Both the position numbers and the translations under genes were made by a program. 23,188 nucleotides of DNA from JBBQFD01 sp038321575 (lineage in GTDB: Bacteria > Bacillota_I > Bacilli_A > RF39 > UBA660), in contig JBBQFD010000010.1 of assembly GCA_038321575.1 (NCBI GenBank), forward strand, positions 1-23,188, given 5' to 3'. This document shows, in pieces, positions 14,267-21,549 of the stretch; positions within the stretch are counted from its first letter, which is position 1, and each line of letters begins with the position of its first letter. The notes below the pieces were generated by a model that saw nothing but the letters and a program-made list of their open reading frames with translations, searched no databases and was not told where the DNA came from.

Positions 14267-14947
14267 ATGGGTCAAAAAGTTAGTCCAATAGGATTCAGAA
14301 TGGGAATAAACAAAACATGGGAATCTAGATGGTATGCAGAAAAGAAAGATTTTGCTCGTTTCTTAAATAACGATAATAAAATCCGTAAACTTTTAACTAA
14401 AAAATTAAAAGACGCATCTGTTTCTAGTATTATCATTGAAAGAAATGCCAAAAAGACTGAAGTAATTATCAATACTTCTAAACCAGGTATGGTAATTGGT
14501 CATGGCGGCGATGAAATTGAAGTAATTCGTAAAGAATTATCAAAGCTAGTTAGTGAAGAAATTCAAATCTCAATTATGGAAGTTAAAGTTCCTGATTTAA
14601 ATGCAGCATTAGTTGCAGAAGGAATTGCACGCCAAATTGAAGGCCGTGTTTCATTCAGAGTTGCTCAAAAAAGAGCAATTAGAAATACAATGAAAGCAGG
14701 AGCAAAAGGAATTAAAACTGCGGTATCAGGTCGTTTAGGCGGTGCTGATATGGCAAGAACTGAAGGTTATACCGAAGGGATGATTCCACTTCATACTTTA
14801 AGAGCAGATATTGATTATGCATTAAAAGAAGCTGATACTACTTTTGGTAAGATCGGTGTTAAAGTATGGATTTATAAAGGAGAAATCCTTCCTGAAAAGA
14901 AAAATAAGGGAGGTAATGACAATGGCATTAATACCAAAAAAGACTAA
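14267..14947 (+). CDS. rpsC: 30S ribosomal protein S3
   Basis: S3 sits at the mRNA entry channel and has helicase activity with S4 and S5. The 226 residues open with MGQKVSPIGFRMGINKTWES, continue through the KH domain around TSKPGMVIGHGGDEIEVIRK, then RVSFRVAQKRAIRNTMKAGAK and SGRLGGADMARTEGYTEG, and close with the usual VWIYKGEILP. The last 15 or so residues (KKNKGGNDNGINTKKD) are a polar tail encoded by the sequence that also holds the rplP ribosome binding site and first codons. AAAGGAGG is 8 nt before ATG 14267. Confidence 0.98.
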   Translation: MGQKVSPIGFRMGINKTWESRWYAEKKDFARFLNNDNKIRKLLTKKLKDASVSSIIIERNAKKTEVIINTSKPGMVIGHGGDEIEVIRKELSKLVSEEIQISIMEVKVPDLNAALVAEGIARQIEGRVSFRVAQKRAIRNTMKAGAKGIKTAVSGRLGGADMARTEGYTEGMIPLHTLRADIDYALKEADTTFGKIGVKVWIYKGEILPEKKNKGGNDNGINTKKD

Positions 14948-15353
14948 GTATCGTAGACCACATCGTCTATCATATGAAGGAAATGCTAGAGGCAACACAA
15001 AACTTAATCAAGGTGATTACGGTTTAGTAGCGCTTGATGGTGCATGGATCACGCAACAACAAATTGAAGCGGCTCGTATTGCATTAACTCGTTACATGAA
15101 ACGTGGTGGAAAAGTATGGGTTAACATCTTTCCACATTTATCATTAACCAGAATCCCACTTGAAACTCGTATGGGTAAAGGTAAGGGAACACCAGAACTT
15201 TGGGTTGCAGTTGTAAAAAAAGGCAAAATTATGTTTGAAATTAGTGAAGTTGACGAAGCTACAGCTCGTGAAGCTTTAAGATTGGCAATGCACAAGTTAC
15301 CAATCAAATGTAAGTTTGTTATGAGAGAAAGTGGTGAGGCTAATGAAAAATAA
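14922..15353 (+). CDS. rplP: 50S ribosomal protein L16
   Basis: L16 is a late-assembling protein near the A-site tRNA elbow. The 143 residues start MALIPKKTKYRRPHRLSYEG and include GDYGLVALDGAWITQQQIEAAR, ITRYMKRGGKVWVNIFPH-like sequence and MGKGKGTPELWVAVVKKGK, ending in HKLPIKCKFVMRE. I chose ATG 14922, which has AAGGGAGG at 14906-14913; an ATG at 14916 is too close to that site. The start overlaps the end of rpsC by 26 nt in another frame, longer than the usual few bases. Confidence 0.97.
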   Translation: MALIPKKTKYRRPHRLSYEGNARGNTKLNQGDYGLVALDGAWITQQQIEAARIALTRYMKRGGKVWVNIFPHLSLTRIPLETRMGKGKGTPELWVAVVKKGKIMFEISEVDEATAREALRLAMHKLPIKCKFVMRESGEANEK

Positions 15354-15540
15354 GGAGATTAGAGAATTAACTGATGTGGAAATGATTAAAAAAATTGAAG
15401 CATACAAAGAAGAATTATTTAATTTACGTTTTAGCCAAGCAACTGGAAGTCTTGAAAAACCTTCAAGAATCAAAGAATTAAGAAAATTAGTGGCACGCAT
15501 GAAAACAATTATCCGCGAACGCGAATTGAAGAAAGATTAA
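15343..15540 (+). CDS. rpmC: 50S ribosomal protein L29
   Basis: L29 lies beside L23 at the tunnel exit. The 65 residues form the usual two-helix hairpin: KEIRELTDVEMIKKIEAYKE, then ELFNLRFSQATGSLEKPSRI and KELRKLVARMKTIIRERE. I chose ATG 15343, giving an 11-nt overlap with rplP and a ribosome binding site (GGTGAGG, 15333-15339) only 3 nt away; GTG at 15331 is in frame but would add VRL before the conserved start. Short spacing plus overlap suggests reinitiation after rplP. Confidence 0.94.
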   Translation: MKNKEIRELTDVEMIKKIEAYKEELFNLRFSQATGSLEKPSRIKELRKLVARMKTIIRERELKKD

Positions 15541-15551
15541 TGGAGGTATTT

Positions 15552-15812
15552 ATGGAAGATAAAAGAGTACAAGAATTAGTAGGTAAAGTTGTAAGTAATA
15601 AAAATGATAAAACGATAACCGTTTTAGTTGAAACTTACAAAATTCACCCATTATATAACAAACGTGTTAAATATTCTAAAAAATATTCAACACACGATGA
15701 AAAAAATGAAGCTAAAACAGGTGATACAGTACGTATCGTTGAAACAAGGCCATTATCAAAAACTAAACATTTTCGTTTAGTTGAAATAGTCGAAAAAGCA
15801 GTTATTTTATAA
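15552..15812 (+). CDS. rpsQ: 30S ribosomal protein S17
   Basis: S17 is an OB-fold protein that binds the central junction of 16S rRNA early in assembly. The 86 residues include LVGKVVSNKNDKTITVLVETY, HPLYNKRVKYSKKYSTHDEKN and GDTVRIVETRPLSKTKHFRL, all standard. I chose ATG 15552, with TGGAGG at 15541-15546; an ATG at 15540 overlaps the rpmC stop but lies before that site and would add only MEVF. No odd features. Confidence 0.96.
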   Translation: MEDKRVQELVGKVVSNKNDKTITVLVETYKIHPLYNKRVKYSKKYSTHDEKNEAKTGDTVRIVETRPLSKTKHFRLVEIVEKAVIL

Positions 15813-15839
15813 TTGTATATCGAAAAGGAGGATTAATAT

Positions 15840-16208
15840 ATGGTTCAACAACAAAGTATGTTAAAAGTTGCTGACAATTCTGGAGCACGCGAAATTATGG
15901 TTATTCGTGTTTTGGGTGGTAGTAGAGTTAGAACAGGCAATATTGGAAATATAGTCGTTGGAGCAGTTAAAAAAGCTACTCCCAACGGAACAGTTCAATC
16001 AGGAACAGTTGTTAAAGCTGTAATTGTTAGAACTAAACAAGGTCTAAGAAGAGAAGACGGATCTTATATTAAATTTGATGATAATGCTTGTGTTATTATT
16101 AAAGATGATAAGAGTCCAGTTGGAACTCGTGTATTTGGACCTGTGGCACGTGAATTACGTGATAAAGATTATATGAAAATTATATCACTTGCTAAAGAAG
16201 TGTTATAG
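15840..16208 (+). CDS. rplN: 50S ribosomal protein L14
   Basis: L14 forms part of the intersubunit surface with L19 and L3 and is the binding site for RsfS. The 122 residues match exactly the common length. Seen: MVQQQSMLKVADNSGAREIM, RVLGGSRVRTGNIGNIVVGA and the C-terminal GTRVFGPVARELRDKDYMKI. AAAAGGAGG lies about 8 nt before ATG 15840. This gene begins the part called the spc operon in E. coli, but there is no promoter or terminator before it here, so S10 and spc form one unit. Confidence 0.98.
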   Translation: MVQQQSMLKVADNSGAREIMVIRVLGGSRVRTGNIGNIVVGAVKKATPNGTVQSGTVVKAVIVRTKQGLRREDGSYIKFDDNACVIIKDDKSPVGTRVFGPVARELRDKDYMKIISLAKEVL

Positions 16209-16229
16209 TTCCGAATAAGGAGGAAAAAC

Positions 16230-16538
16230 ATGAACTTTAAAACTGGAGATAAAGTTATTGTTACTGCTGGTAAAAATCGTGGTAAGGAAGGCAAAATTAC
16301 ATTAATTCTTCGTGAAGAAAACCGTGTTGTAGTTGAAGGTGTTAACTTAGTTAAGAAACACGTTAAACCAAACGGTCAAAACGCAGGAAGTATTATTGAA
16401 AGAGAAGCCCCAATTCATGCATCAAATGTAATGCATATTGATCCTAAAACCAAGAAACCTACCAGAATAGGACAATCAATCGACAAAAAAGGTAATAAAA
16501 TAAGAATTTCTAAAAAATCTAATGAGAAAATCGATTAG
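16230..16538 (+). CDS. rplX: 50S ribosomal protein L24
   Basis: L24 starts large-subunit assembly by binding the 5' end of 23S rRNA and lies at the tunnel exit. The 102 residues contain the KOW motif GDKVIVTAGKNRGKEGKIT, VEGVNLVKKHVKPNGQN, then IEREAPIHASNVMHIDP and the end around KTKKPTRIGQ, all typical. AAGGAGG precedes ATG 16230. The last residues (KGNKIRISKKSNEKID) agree with Firmicutes L24. Confidence 0.97.
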   Translation: MNFKTGDKVIVTAGKNRGKEGKITLILREENRVVVEGVNLVKKHVKPNGQNAGSIIEREAPIHASNVMHIDPKTKKPTRIGQSIDKKGNKIRISKKSNEKID

Positions 16539-16556
16539 TTAGAAGGAGGGTAACTT

Positions 16557-17096
16557 ATGAACCGCCTAAAAGTAAAATATAATAAAGAAATCGTAGCTAG
16601 TTTAAGAGAAAAACATGGTTATAAATCATTAATGCAAGTTCCAAGACTAAATAAGATTGTTGTAAATATGGGTGTTGGTGATTCAACAACTAACAGCAAA
16701 CTACTTGATGCTGCAGTGGCTGACTTAGAAACAATAACTGGTCAAAAAGCCGTTAGAACTATTTCTAAAAAAGCGATTGCAGGATTTAAAGTAAGAGAAA
16801 ATCAAGCTATTGGATGCAAGGTTACATTACGTGGACCGCAAATGTATAACTTCTTAGATAAACTAATTAGTATTACATTGCCCCGTGTACGTGACTTTAG
16901 AGGATTATCACCTCGTTCATTCGATGGTCGTGGAAATTATACATTAGGATTAACTGAACAATTAATTTTCTCAGAAATTGAATATGATAATGTTGTTAAA
17001 GTACGAGGCATGGATATAATTTTTGTTACAACAGCAAAAACCAATGCCGAAGCATACGATCTTTTAAAAGGTTTCGGTATGCCGTTTAAAAAATAA
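16557..17096 (+). CDS. rplE: 50S ribosomal protein L5
   Basis: L5 binds 5S rRNA with L18 in the central protuberance. The 179 residues equal the Bacillus length. Seen: YKSLMQVPRLNKIVVNMGVG, LETITGQKAVRTISKKAIAG, FKVRENQAIGCKVTLRG, and PRVRDFRGLSPRSFDGRGNY. The C-terminal MDIIFVTTAKTNAEAYDLLK is also canonical. AGAAGGAGGG lies about 6 nt before ATG 16557. Confidence 0.98.
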   Translation: MNRLKVKYNKEIVASLREKHGYKSLMQVPRLNKIVVNMGVGDSTTNSKLLDAAVADLETITGQKAVRTISKKAIAGFKVRENQAIGCKVTLRGPQMYNFLDKLISITLPRVRDFRGLSPRSFDGRGNYTLGLTEQLIFSEIEYDNVVKVRGMDIIFVTTAKTNAEAYDLLKGFGMPFKK

Positions 17097-17116
17097 CTCT
17101 AAAAAAGGAGGATATT

Positions 17117-17302
17117 ATGGCTAAAAAAAGCATGATAATTAAGGCTAGTCGCAAACCTAAATTCAATGTACGCGCATACACTCGCTGCACTCGTTGTGGT
17201 CGACCACATGCTGTATTAAGTAAATATGGAGTTTGCCGTATTTGTTTCAGAGAACTAGCATATAAAGGACAAATACCAGGTATGACTAAGTCAAGCTGGT
17301 AA
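17117..17302 (+). CDS. rpsZ: 30S ribosomal protein S14, type Z (zinc-binding)
   Basis: S14 sits in the small-subunit head near S10 and S19. This is the short 61-residue zinc form with C24-x2-C27 and C40-x2-C43 (TRCTRCGRPHAV, then YGVCRICFREL) and the end GQIPGMTKSSW. Bacteria with this type need zinc for it; many keep a second, zinc-free S14 elsewhere for zinc shortage, not seen in this window. AAAGGAGG precedes ATG 17117. Also written rpsN in many annotations. Confidence 0.97.
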   Translation: MAKKSMIIKASRKPKFNVRAYTRCTRCGRPHAVLSKYGVCRICFRELAYKGQIPGMTKSSW

Positions 17303-17320
17303 ATTGAAGGGAGGACATAT

Positions 17321-17719
17321 ATGTCAGTAATAAGTGATCCAATCGCAGATATGCTTACGAGAATTCGTAATGCTAATCTAATGCGTTCAAAAGAAGTTGA
17401 AGTACCCGCTTCAAAATTAAAAGTAGAAATAGCAAGAATATTAAAAGAAGAAGGTTTTATAGTTGACTATAAAATTAAAGAAGTTGATATTCAAGATGTT
17501 ATTATACTAAGTTTAAAATATGTTGATAAAGAACGTGTAATTACAGGGTTAAAGAAAATTTCAAAACCAGGTTTACGTGTTTATGCTGGAATTGACGAAA
17601 TGCCAAGAGTATTAAATGGTTTAGGAATTGCCATCATTTCAACATCTAAGGGTGTTATAACTGATAAGCAAGCTAGAGCACAACACCTTGGTGGCGAAGT
17701 TTTGGCTTACGTTTGGTAG
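17321..17719 (+). CDS. rpsH: 30S ribosomal protein S8
   Basis: S8 binds the central domain of 16S rRNA and, in E. coli, represses the spc operon by binding mRNA near rplE. The 132 residues open with DPIADMLTRIRNANLM and include VDYKIKEVDIQDVIILSLKY, a divergent middle, and the conserved C-terminal GLGIAIISTSKGVITDKQAR followed by LGGEVLAYVW. GGGAGG lies about 7 nt before ATG 17321. I did not find an obvious S8-like helix in the spacers around rplX-rplE. Confidence 0.97.
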   Translation: MSVISDPIADMLTRIRNANLMRSKEVEVPASKLKVEIARILKEEGFIVDYKIKEVDIQDVIILSLKYVDKERVITGLKKISKPGLRVYAGIDEMPRVLNGLGIAIISTSKGVITDKQARAQHLGGEVLAYVW

Positions 17720-17735
17720 AAAGTAGGAGGATATT

Positions 17736-18269
17736 ATGAGTCGTATTGGTGATAGAATATTAACAATACCCGCTAACGTTACAGTTGCTGTTGAAGGTAA
17801 TATTGTTACAGTTAAAGGTCCTAAAGGTGAACTTTCTACTGAAGTAAATAGAAATATTACTGTTCATACTAGTGAAGATGCTAAAATTATGGTAACAAGA
17901 AAAAATGATAATTTTAAACACTTTCACGGGACAGCAAACGCTAACATTAATAACATGCTTATTGGTGTTACAGAAGGGTTTGAAAAGAAATTAGAATCAC
18001 TTGGAGTAGGTTATCGTTTTGCGCTTAAAGGCGACAAATTAGTGGTAACTGCTGGGTTTTCACATCCAGTTGAAGTTAAAATTCCACACGGAATTACACT
18101 TGATTCACCAAGTAATACTGAATTAACAATTAAAGGGATCGATAAGTGTCTTGTTGGAGAGTTTGCGGCAAACATCCGTAAAATAAGACCACCAGAACCT
18201 TATAAAGGTAAAGGTATTCGTTATAAAGATGAAGTCGTTATTCGTAAAGAAGGAAAGAAAGCTGCATAA
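17736..18269 (+). CDS. rplF: 50S ribosomal protein L6
   Basis: L6 lies near the sarcin-ricin loop and the factor-binding site. The 177 residues contain MSRIGDRILTIPANVTVAVE, VTVKGPKGELSTEVN, a repeat of the same fold in the second half, and the C-terminal signature FAANIRKIRPPEPYKGKGIR followed by YKDEVVIRKEGKKA. Length is normal (178-179). AGGAGG stands about 7 nt before ATG 17736. Confidence 0.98.
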   Translation: MSRIGDRILTIPANVTVAVEGNIVTVKGPKGELSTEVNRNITVHTSEDAKIMVTRKNDNFKHFHGTANANINNMLIGVTEGFEKKLESLGVGYRFALKGDKLVVTAGFSHPVEVKIPHGITLDSPSNTELTIKGIDKCLVGEFAANIRKIRPPEPYKGKGIRYKDEVVIRKEGKKAA

Positions 18270-18296
18270 GCAAATAAAGTAAAGGAGAGTTTTACT

Positions 18297-18659
18297 ATGA
18301 TAAAAAAAGTACCACGTAATAAATTACGTTTAGCTAGACACATACGTATTCGTGAAAAAGTAACAGGTACGAATGCTATTCCAAGACTTAATGTGTTTAG
18401 ATCAAATCAAAATATTTTTGCTCAAATCATAGATGATGAAAAAGCTGTTACTTTAGTTAGTGCTTCATCAATTGACAAGGAATTAAAACTTGAAAATGGT
18501 GGTAATGTAGAAGCTGCTGCTAAAGTAGGAGAACTACTTGCAAAAAGAGCGAAAAAATTAAAAATTAAATCAGTAACTTTTGATAGAGGTGGATACCAAT
18601 ATCATGGACGTGTTAAATCATTAGCTGATGCTGCACGTGAAAATGGTTTAGAATTCTAA
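18297..18659 (+). CDS. rplR: 50S ribosomal protein L18
   Basis: L18 binds 5S rRNA with L5 in the central protuberance. The 120 residues equal the usual Firmicutes length. Seen: RLARHIRIREKVTGTNAIPR, LNVFRSNQNIFAQIIDDEK, a variable VSASSIDKEL region, and the C-terminal VTFDRGGYQYHGRVKSLADA followed by REAG-like ARENGLEF. AAAGGAGAG lies before ATG 18297. No odd features. Confidence 0.98.
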   Translation: MIKKVPRNKLRLARHIRIREKVTGTNAIPRLNVFRSNQNIFAQIIDDEKAVTLVSASSIDKELKLENGGNVEAAAKVGELLAKRAKKLKIKSVTFDRGGYQYHGRVKSLADAARENGLEF

Positions 18660-18671
18660 AGGAGGGTAACA

Positions 18672-19178
18672 ATGGAAAATAATCGAAGAGACCAACGCCC
18701 AAAATTATTTGACGAAGTAGTTATTAATATTGGCCGTGTTACAAAAGTAACTAAAGGTGGTCGTCATTTCCGTTTTGCAGCTACCGTTGCAGTTGGTGAC
18801 CGTAAGGGCCAAGTTGGAATTGGTACTGGAAAAGCTAATGAAGTACCAGATGCTATTAAAAAAGCTGTACAATCAGCTACTAAAAACATTACTAGAGTAT
18901 CGATTGTTGATGAAAGAACTATTCCTCATGAAGCTATTGGCGTACAAGGAGCAAGCAGAGTTATGCTTAAACCAGCATCAAAAGGAACCGGTGTTAAAGC
19001 TGGTGGACCTGTTCGTGCTGTACTAGAATTAGCTGGAGTAAAAGATATCTTATCTAAATCACTTGGATCAAGTACTAAAATTAATACTGCCCACGCAACA
19101 TTGAATGCACTATTATCTCAAAAGACTGTTGAAGAAGTTGCAAAACTTCGTGGCAAGAAAGTTGAGGAAATACGATAA
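18672..19178 (+). CDS. rpsE: 30S ribosomal protein S5
   Basis: S5 helps form the mRNA entry channel and affects decoding accuracy. The 168 residues match the normal length. Seen: FDEVVINIGRVTKVTKGGRH, FRFAATVAVGDRKGQVGIGT, GKANEVPDAIKKAVQSATKN, and the C-terminal domain with GVQGASRVMLKPASKGTGVK followed by GGPVRAVLELAGV. AAAGGAGGG precedes ATG 18672. The usual next gene, rpmD, is missing; rplO starts 1 nt after this stop. Confidence 0.98.
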   Translation: MENNRRDQRPKLFDEVVINIGRVTKVTKGGRHFRFAATVAVGDRKGQVGIGTGKANEVPDAIKKAVQSATKNITRVSIVDERTIPHEAIGVQGASRVMLKPASKGTGVKAGGPVRAVLELAGVKDILSKSLGSSTKINTAHATLNALLSQKTVEEVAKLRGKKVEEIR

Positions 19179-19179
19179 T

Positions 19180-19623
19180 ATGAAATTACATAATATGGTA
19201 AAACCAATTGGCGCATTTAAAGAAGTTAAAAGAGTTGGACGTGGAGTCGGATCAGGTTTAGGAAAGACTAGTGGTAAGGGACATAAAGGACAAAATGCAC
19301 GTAGTGGTGGAGGCAAAGGACCAAACTTTGAAGGTGGACAATTACCATTATTCAAACGTTTACCAAAAAGAGGTTTCTCTAACTCACGTTATAAAGTTAC
19401 TTATGCTGTTATCAATTTAGGTGATTTAAATAAATTTGAAGATGGAGCTGTTATAACTCCAGAATTACTTAAAGACATGGGTTTAGTTAAGAGTCAATTA
19501 AATGGTATTAAAGTACTAGGAAACGGTGTTTTAACAAAAAAAGTAACTGTTAATGCTCATAAGTTTTCTATTGTAGCTAAAGAACAAATAGAAAAATTAG
19601 GCGGAAAAGCAGAGGTGATCTAA
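19180..19623 (+). CDS. rplO: 50S ribosomal protein L15
   Basis: L15 is a late-assembly protein of the large subunit. The 147 residues include RVGRGVGSGLGKTSGKGHKG, QNARSGGGKGPNFEGGQLPL, FKRLPKRGFSN, and a globular C-terminal part with KVLGNGVLTKKVTVNAHKFS, all canonical. I chose ATG 19180, one base after the rpsE stop; the ribosome binding site GAGGA (19164-19168) is inside rpsE and rather distant (11 nt). Upstream in-frame codons run within rpsE and encode no L15 sequence. An internal ATG (MVKPIG) is possible but less likely. Confidence 0.96.
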   Translation: MKLHNMVKPIGAFKEVKRVGRGVGSGLGKTSGKGHKGQNARSGGGKGPNFEGGQLPLFKRLPKRGFSNSRYKVTYAVINLGDLNKFEDGAVITPELLKDMGLVKSQLNGIKVLGNGVLTKKVTVNAHKFSIVAKEQIEKLGGKAEVI

Positions 19624-19624
19624 A

Positions 19625-20893
19625 TTGTTTGCAACAATTAAGCAAATATTTAATCCCAAAAACAAAGATTTACAAAAAAGAATTCTATTCACATTTGCGG
19701 CTTTGTTTATTTTCAAATTAGGGGTAACAATTGTTGTTCCTGGTATTGATAAGAATGCTTTAGGCACAAATAATCTAGGATTTCTTGAGTTAATCAATGC
19801 AATGGGCGGTCGAGCTATGGAAAAGTTTTCAATTTTTTCACTTGGCGTTATGCCCTACATTACAGCATCAATTGTTATTCAATTATTGCAAATGGATATT
19901 ATTCCATATTTAGCAGAATTGAATAAACAAGGACATACTGGACGTGTTAAATTAAATAAAATTACACGATATTTAGGTATTGGCTTAGCCTTTATACAAG
20001 GATATATGTTCTCATTTGCCTTTATTAAAGGTGGTGACGTTTGGACTTACATGCAATTTGCAATTGTCTTAACGGCAGGAACCGCATTCTTACTATGGTT
20101 AGGTGATCAAATTACTGCTAAAGGATTTGGTAATGGGATATCATTATTAATTATGGCAGGGATTATTGCTAGTATGCCAGGAATGTTTATGGCTGCTTGG
20201 ACAGGCTTTGTAAAAGCCGGTAGTACAAGTGGAACCATTATTGGTGTAATAACATTTGCCTTGTTTGTATTAGTTTATTTTGCAATCGTTCTTGGAGTTG
20301 TTTTTGAACAACTAGCTGAAAGACGAATTCCGATACAGTATTCAAATAGATCAACAAGTACTTTAGGAAAGCAAAATTATATTCCTTTCAAATTAAATTC
20401 AGCAGGAGTAATACCTGTAATCTTCGCTTCAGCGATTATTTCGATACCTGGGATCATTGCTCAGTTTGCTAAGAATGCTGGAATGTCTAGCTTTGTTACC
20501 AAATACTTAACAATGTCATCAGTATCAGGTTTTATATTATATATTGTATTTATAATAGCATTTGCTTATTTCTATACATTCTTACAATTAAAACCAAAAG
20601 AAATGGCTGAAGATCTTCAAAAAAATGGTGGTTATATTCCGGGTGTTAGACCAGGGGTGGAAACAATCAATTTTATTAATTCAACTTTGAATAAAATAAC
20701 AATTGTTGGTGCTCTATTCTTAGCGTTTATTGCTGGATTACCCGTTGTTTTTGGACTATTTTCTAAATTATCAGCTACTGTAACAATCGGTGGAACAGGT
20801 CTTTTAATTGTTGTAGGTGTAGCTTTAGAAAGTTACAAACAACTTGAAAGTCGCTTGATTAGCCGTAGTTATACTAGAGGAAGAAGAAGTTAA
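19625..20893 (+). CDS. secY: protein translocase channel subunit SecY
   Basis: SecY is the ten-helix channel of the Sec translocase in the cytoplasmic membrane. The 422 residues carry FNPKNKDLQKRILFTFAALF at the first helix, the plug region, SLGVMPYITASIVIQLLQMD, QYSNRSTSTLGKQNYIPFKL in the loop that holds the ribosome-contact region, AGVIPVIFASAI, and KPKEMAEDLQKNGGYIPGVR with PGVET. The start is TTG 19625, fixed by family alignment and by GAGGTGATC (19612-19620), nine bases complementary to the 16S tail, 4 nt before it. It begins 1 nt after rplO, as is common. Confidence 0.97.
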   Translation: MFATIKQIFNPKNKDLQKRILFTFAALFIFKLGVTIVVPGIDKNALGTNNLGFLELINAMGGRAMEKFSIFSLGVMPYITASIVIQLLQMDIIPYLAELNKQGHTGRVKLNKITRYLGIGLAFIQGYMFSFAFIKGGDVWTYMQFAIVLTAGTAFLLWLGDQITAKGFGNGISLLIMAGIIASMPGMFMAAWTGFVKAGSTSGTIIGVITFALFVLVYFAIVLGVVFEQLAERRIPIQYSNRSTSTLGKQNYIPFKLNSAGVIPVIFASAIISIPGIIAQFAKNAGMSSFVTKYLTMSSVSGFILYIVFIIAFAYFYTFLQLKPKEMAEDLQKNGGYIPGVRPGVETINFINSTLNKITIVGALFLAFIAGLPVVFGLFSKLSATVTIGGTGLLIVVGVALESYKQLESRLISRSYTRGRRS

Positions 20894-21537
20894 TGATGAA
20901 GAGTATAATTTTTATTGCCCCTCCGGCTGCCGGTAAGGGGACACAATCAACTTTAATAAAAGAAAAGTATGGTATACCACACATTTCAACAGGTGAATTA
21001 CTACGTAAGGAAGCCTTAATTAATAATCAAATTAAAGAAGAATTATCTTTAGGACATTTGATTAGTGATGATATAACAATAAGTCTTTTAAAAAAACGTA
21101 TTCAACAAGATGATTGCAATAATGGTTATATTTTAGATGGTTTTCCAAGAAATATGTATCAAGCATTAGCTTACAACAAAATTCTTGAAGAACTAAATAA
21201 GCAATTAGGAGTCGTGATTGTTCTTGATTTAGATAAAGAAAATGCTAAAAAAAGAATTATAGGACGCCTATCATGCCCAGCTTGCGGAGCAGTTTATAAT
21301 GATATGTTAGATGATATGATGCCTAAGGAATTAGGTATCTGTGATAGATGTAGTGCTACGTTAATAAAACGTAGTGATGATAATGAAGAAACATTTAACA
21401 CGAGGTTTGAGACATATTTAAAACAAACTGAACCCCTAATTGATTATTATGGAAAGATTCATGCTTTATATCACGTTGATAGCGGGATAAATAAAGATTA
21501 TACTTTCCATCAAATCGAGAAGATAATAAATGAGTAA
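20893..21537 (+). CDS. adk: adenylate kinase with zinc LID and altered P-loop
   Basis: Adenylate kinase converts ATP plus AMP to 2 ADP in the cytoplasm. The 214 residues are of the long type: AMP site STGELLRKEA, FPRNMYQA with LDGFPRN, and a LID with four cysteines (C128, C131, C150, C153) for zinc, as in Gram-positive enzymes. The P-loop reads A-P-P-A-A-G-K-G-T (9-17), so two usual glycines of GxPGxGKGT are alanine or proline; the lysine and the GKGT end remain. Two adjacent ATGs start the gene; the first overlaps the secY stop. It lacks a clear ribosome binding site, so coupling to secY is likely. Confidence 0.95.
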   Translation: MMKSIIFIAPPAAGKGTQSTLIKEKYGIPHISTGELLRKEALINNQIKEELSLGHLISDDITISLLKKRIQQDDCNNGYILDGFPRNMYQALAYNKILEELNKQLGVVIVLDLDKENAKKRIIGRLSCPACGAVYNDMLDDMMPKELGICDRCSATLIKRSDDNEETFNTRFETYLKQTEPLIDYYGKIHALYHVDSGINKDYTFHQIEKIINE

Positions 21538-21549
21538 AGGAGTGTTACT

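Noticed and set aside
18757..19026. Plus-strand ORF of 89 codons overlapping rpsE in another frame
   Set aside because: Leucine-rich product typical of a frame-shifted reading of an AT-rich ribosomal gene; no ribosome binding site and no recognisable family.
20870..20909. Separate promoter for adk-map inside the end of secY (TATACT at 20870, TATAAT at 20904)
   Set aside because: No -35 element stands at 16-18 nt from either box, and such AT-rich hexamers are common in this genome.
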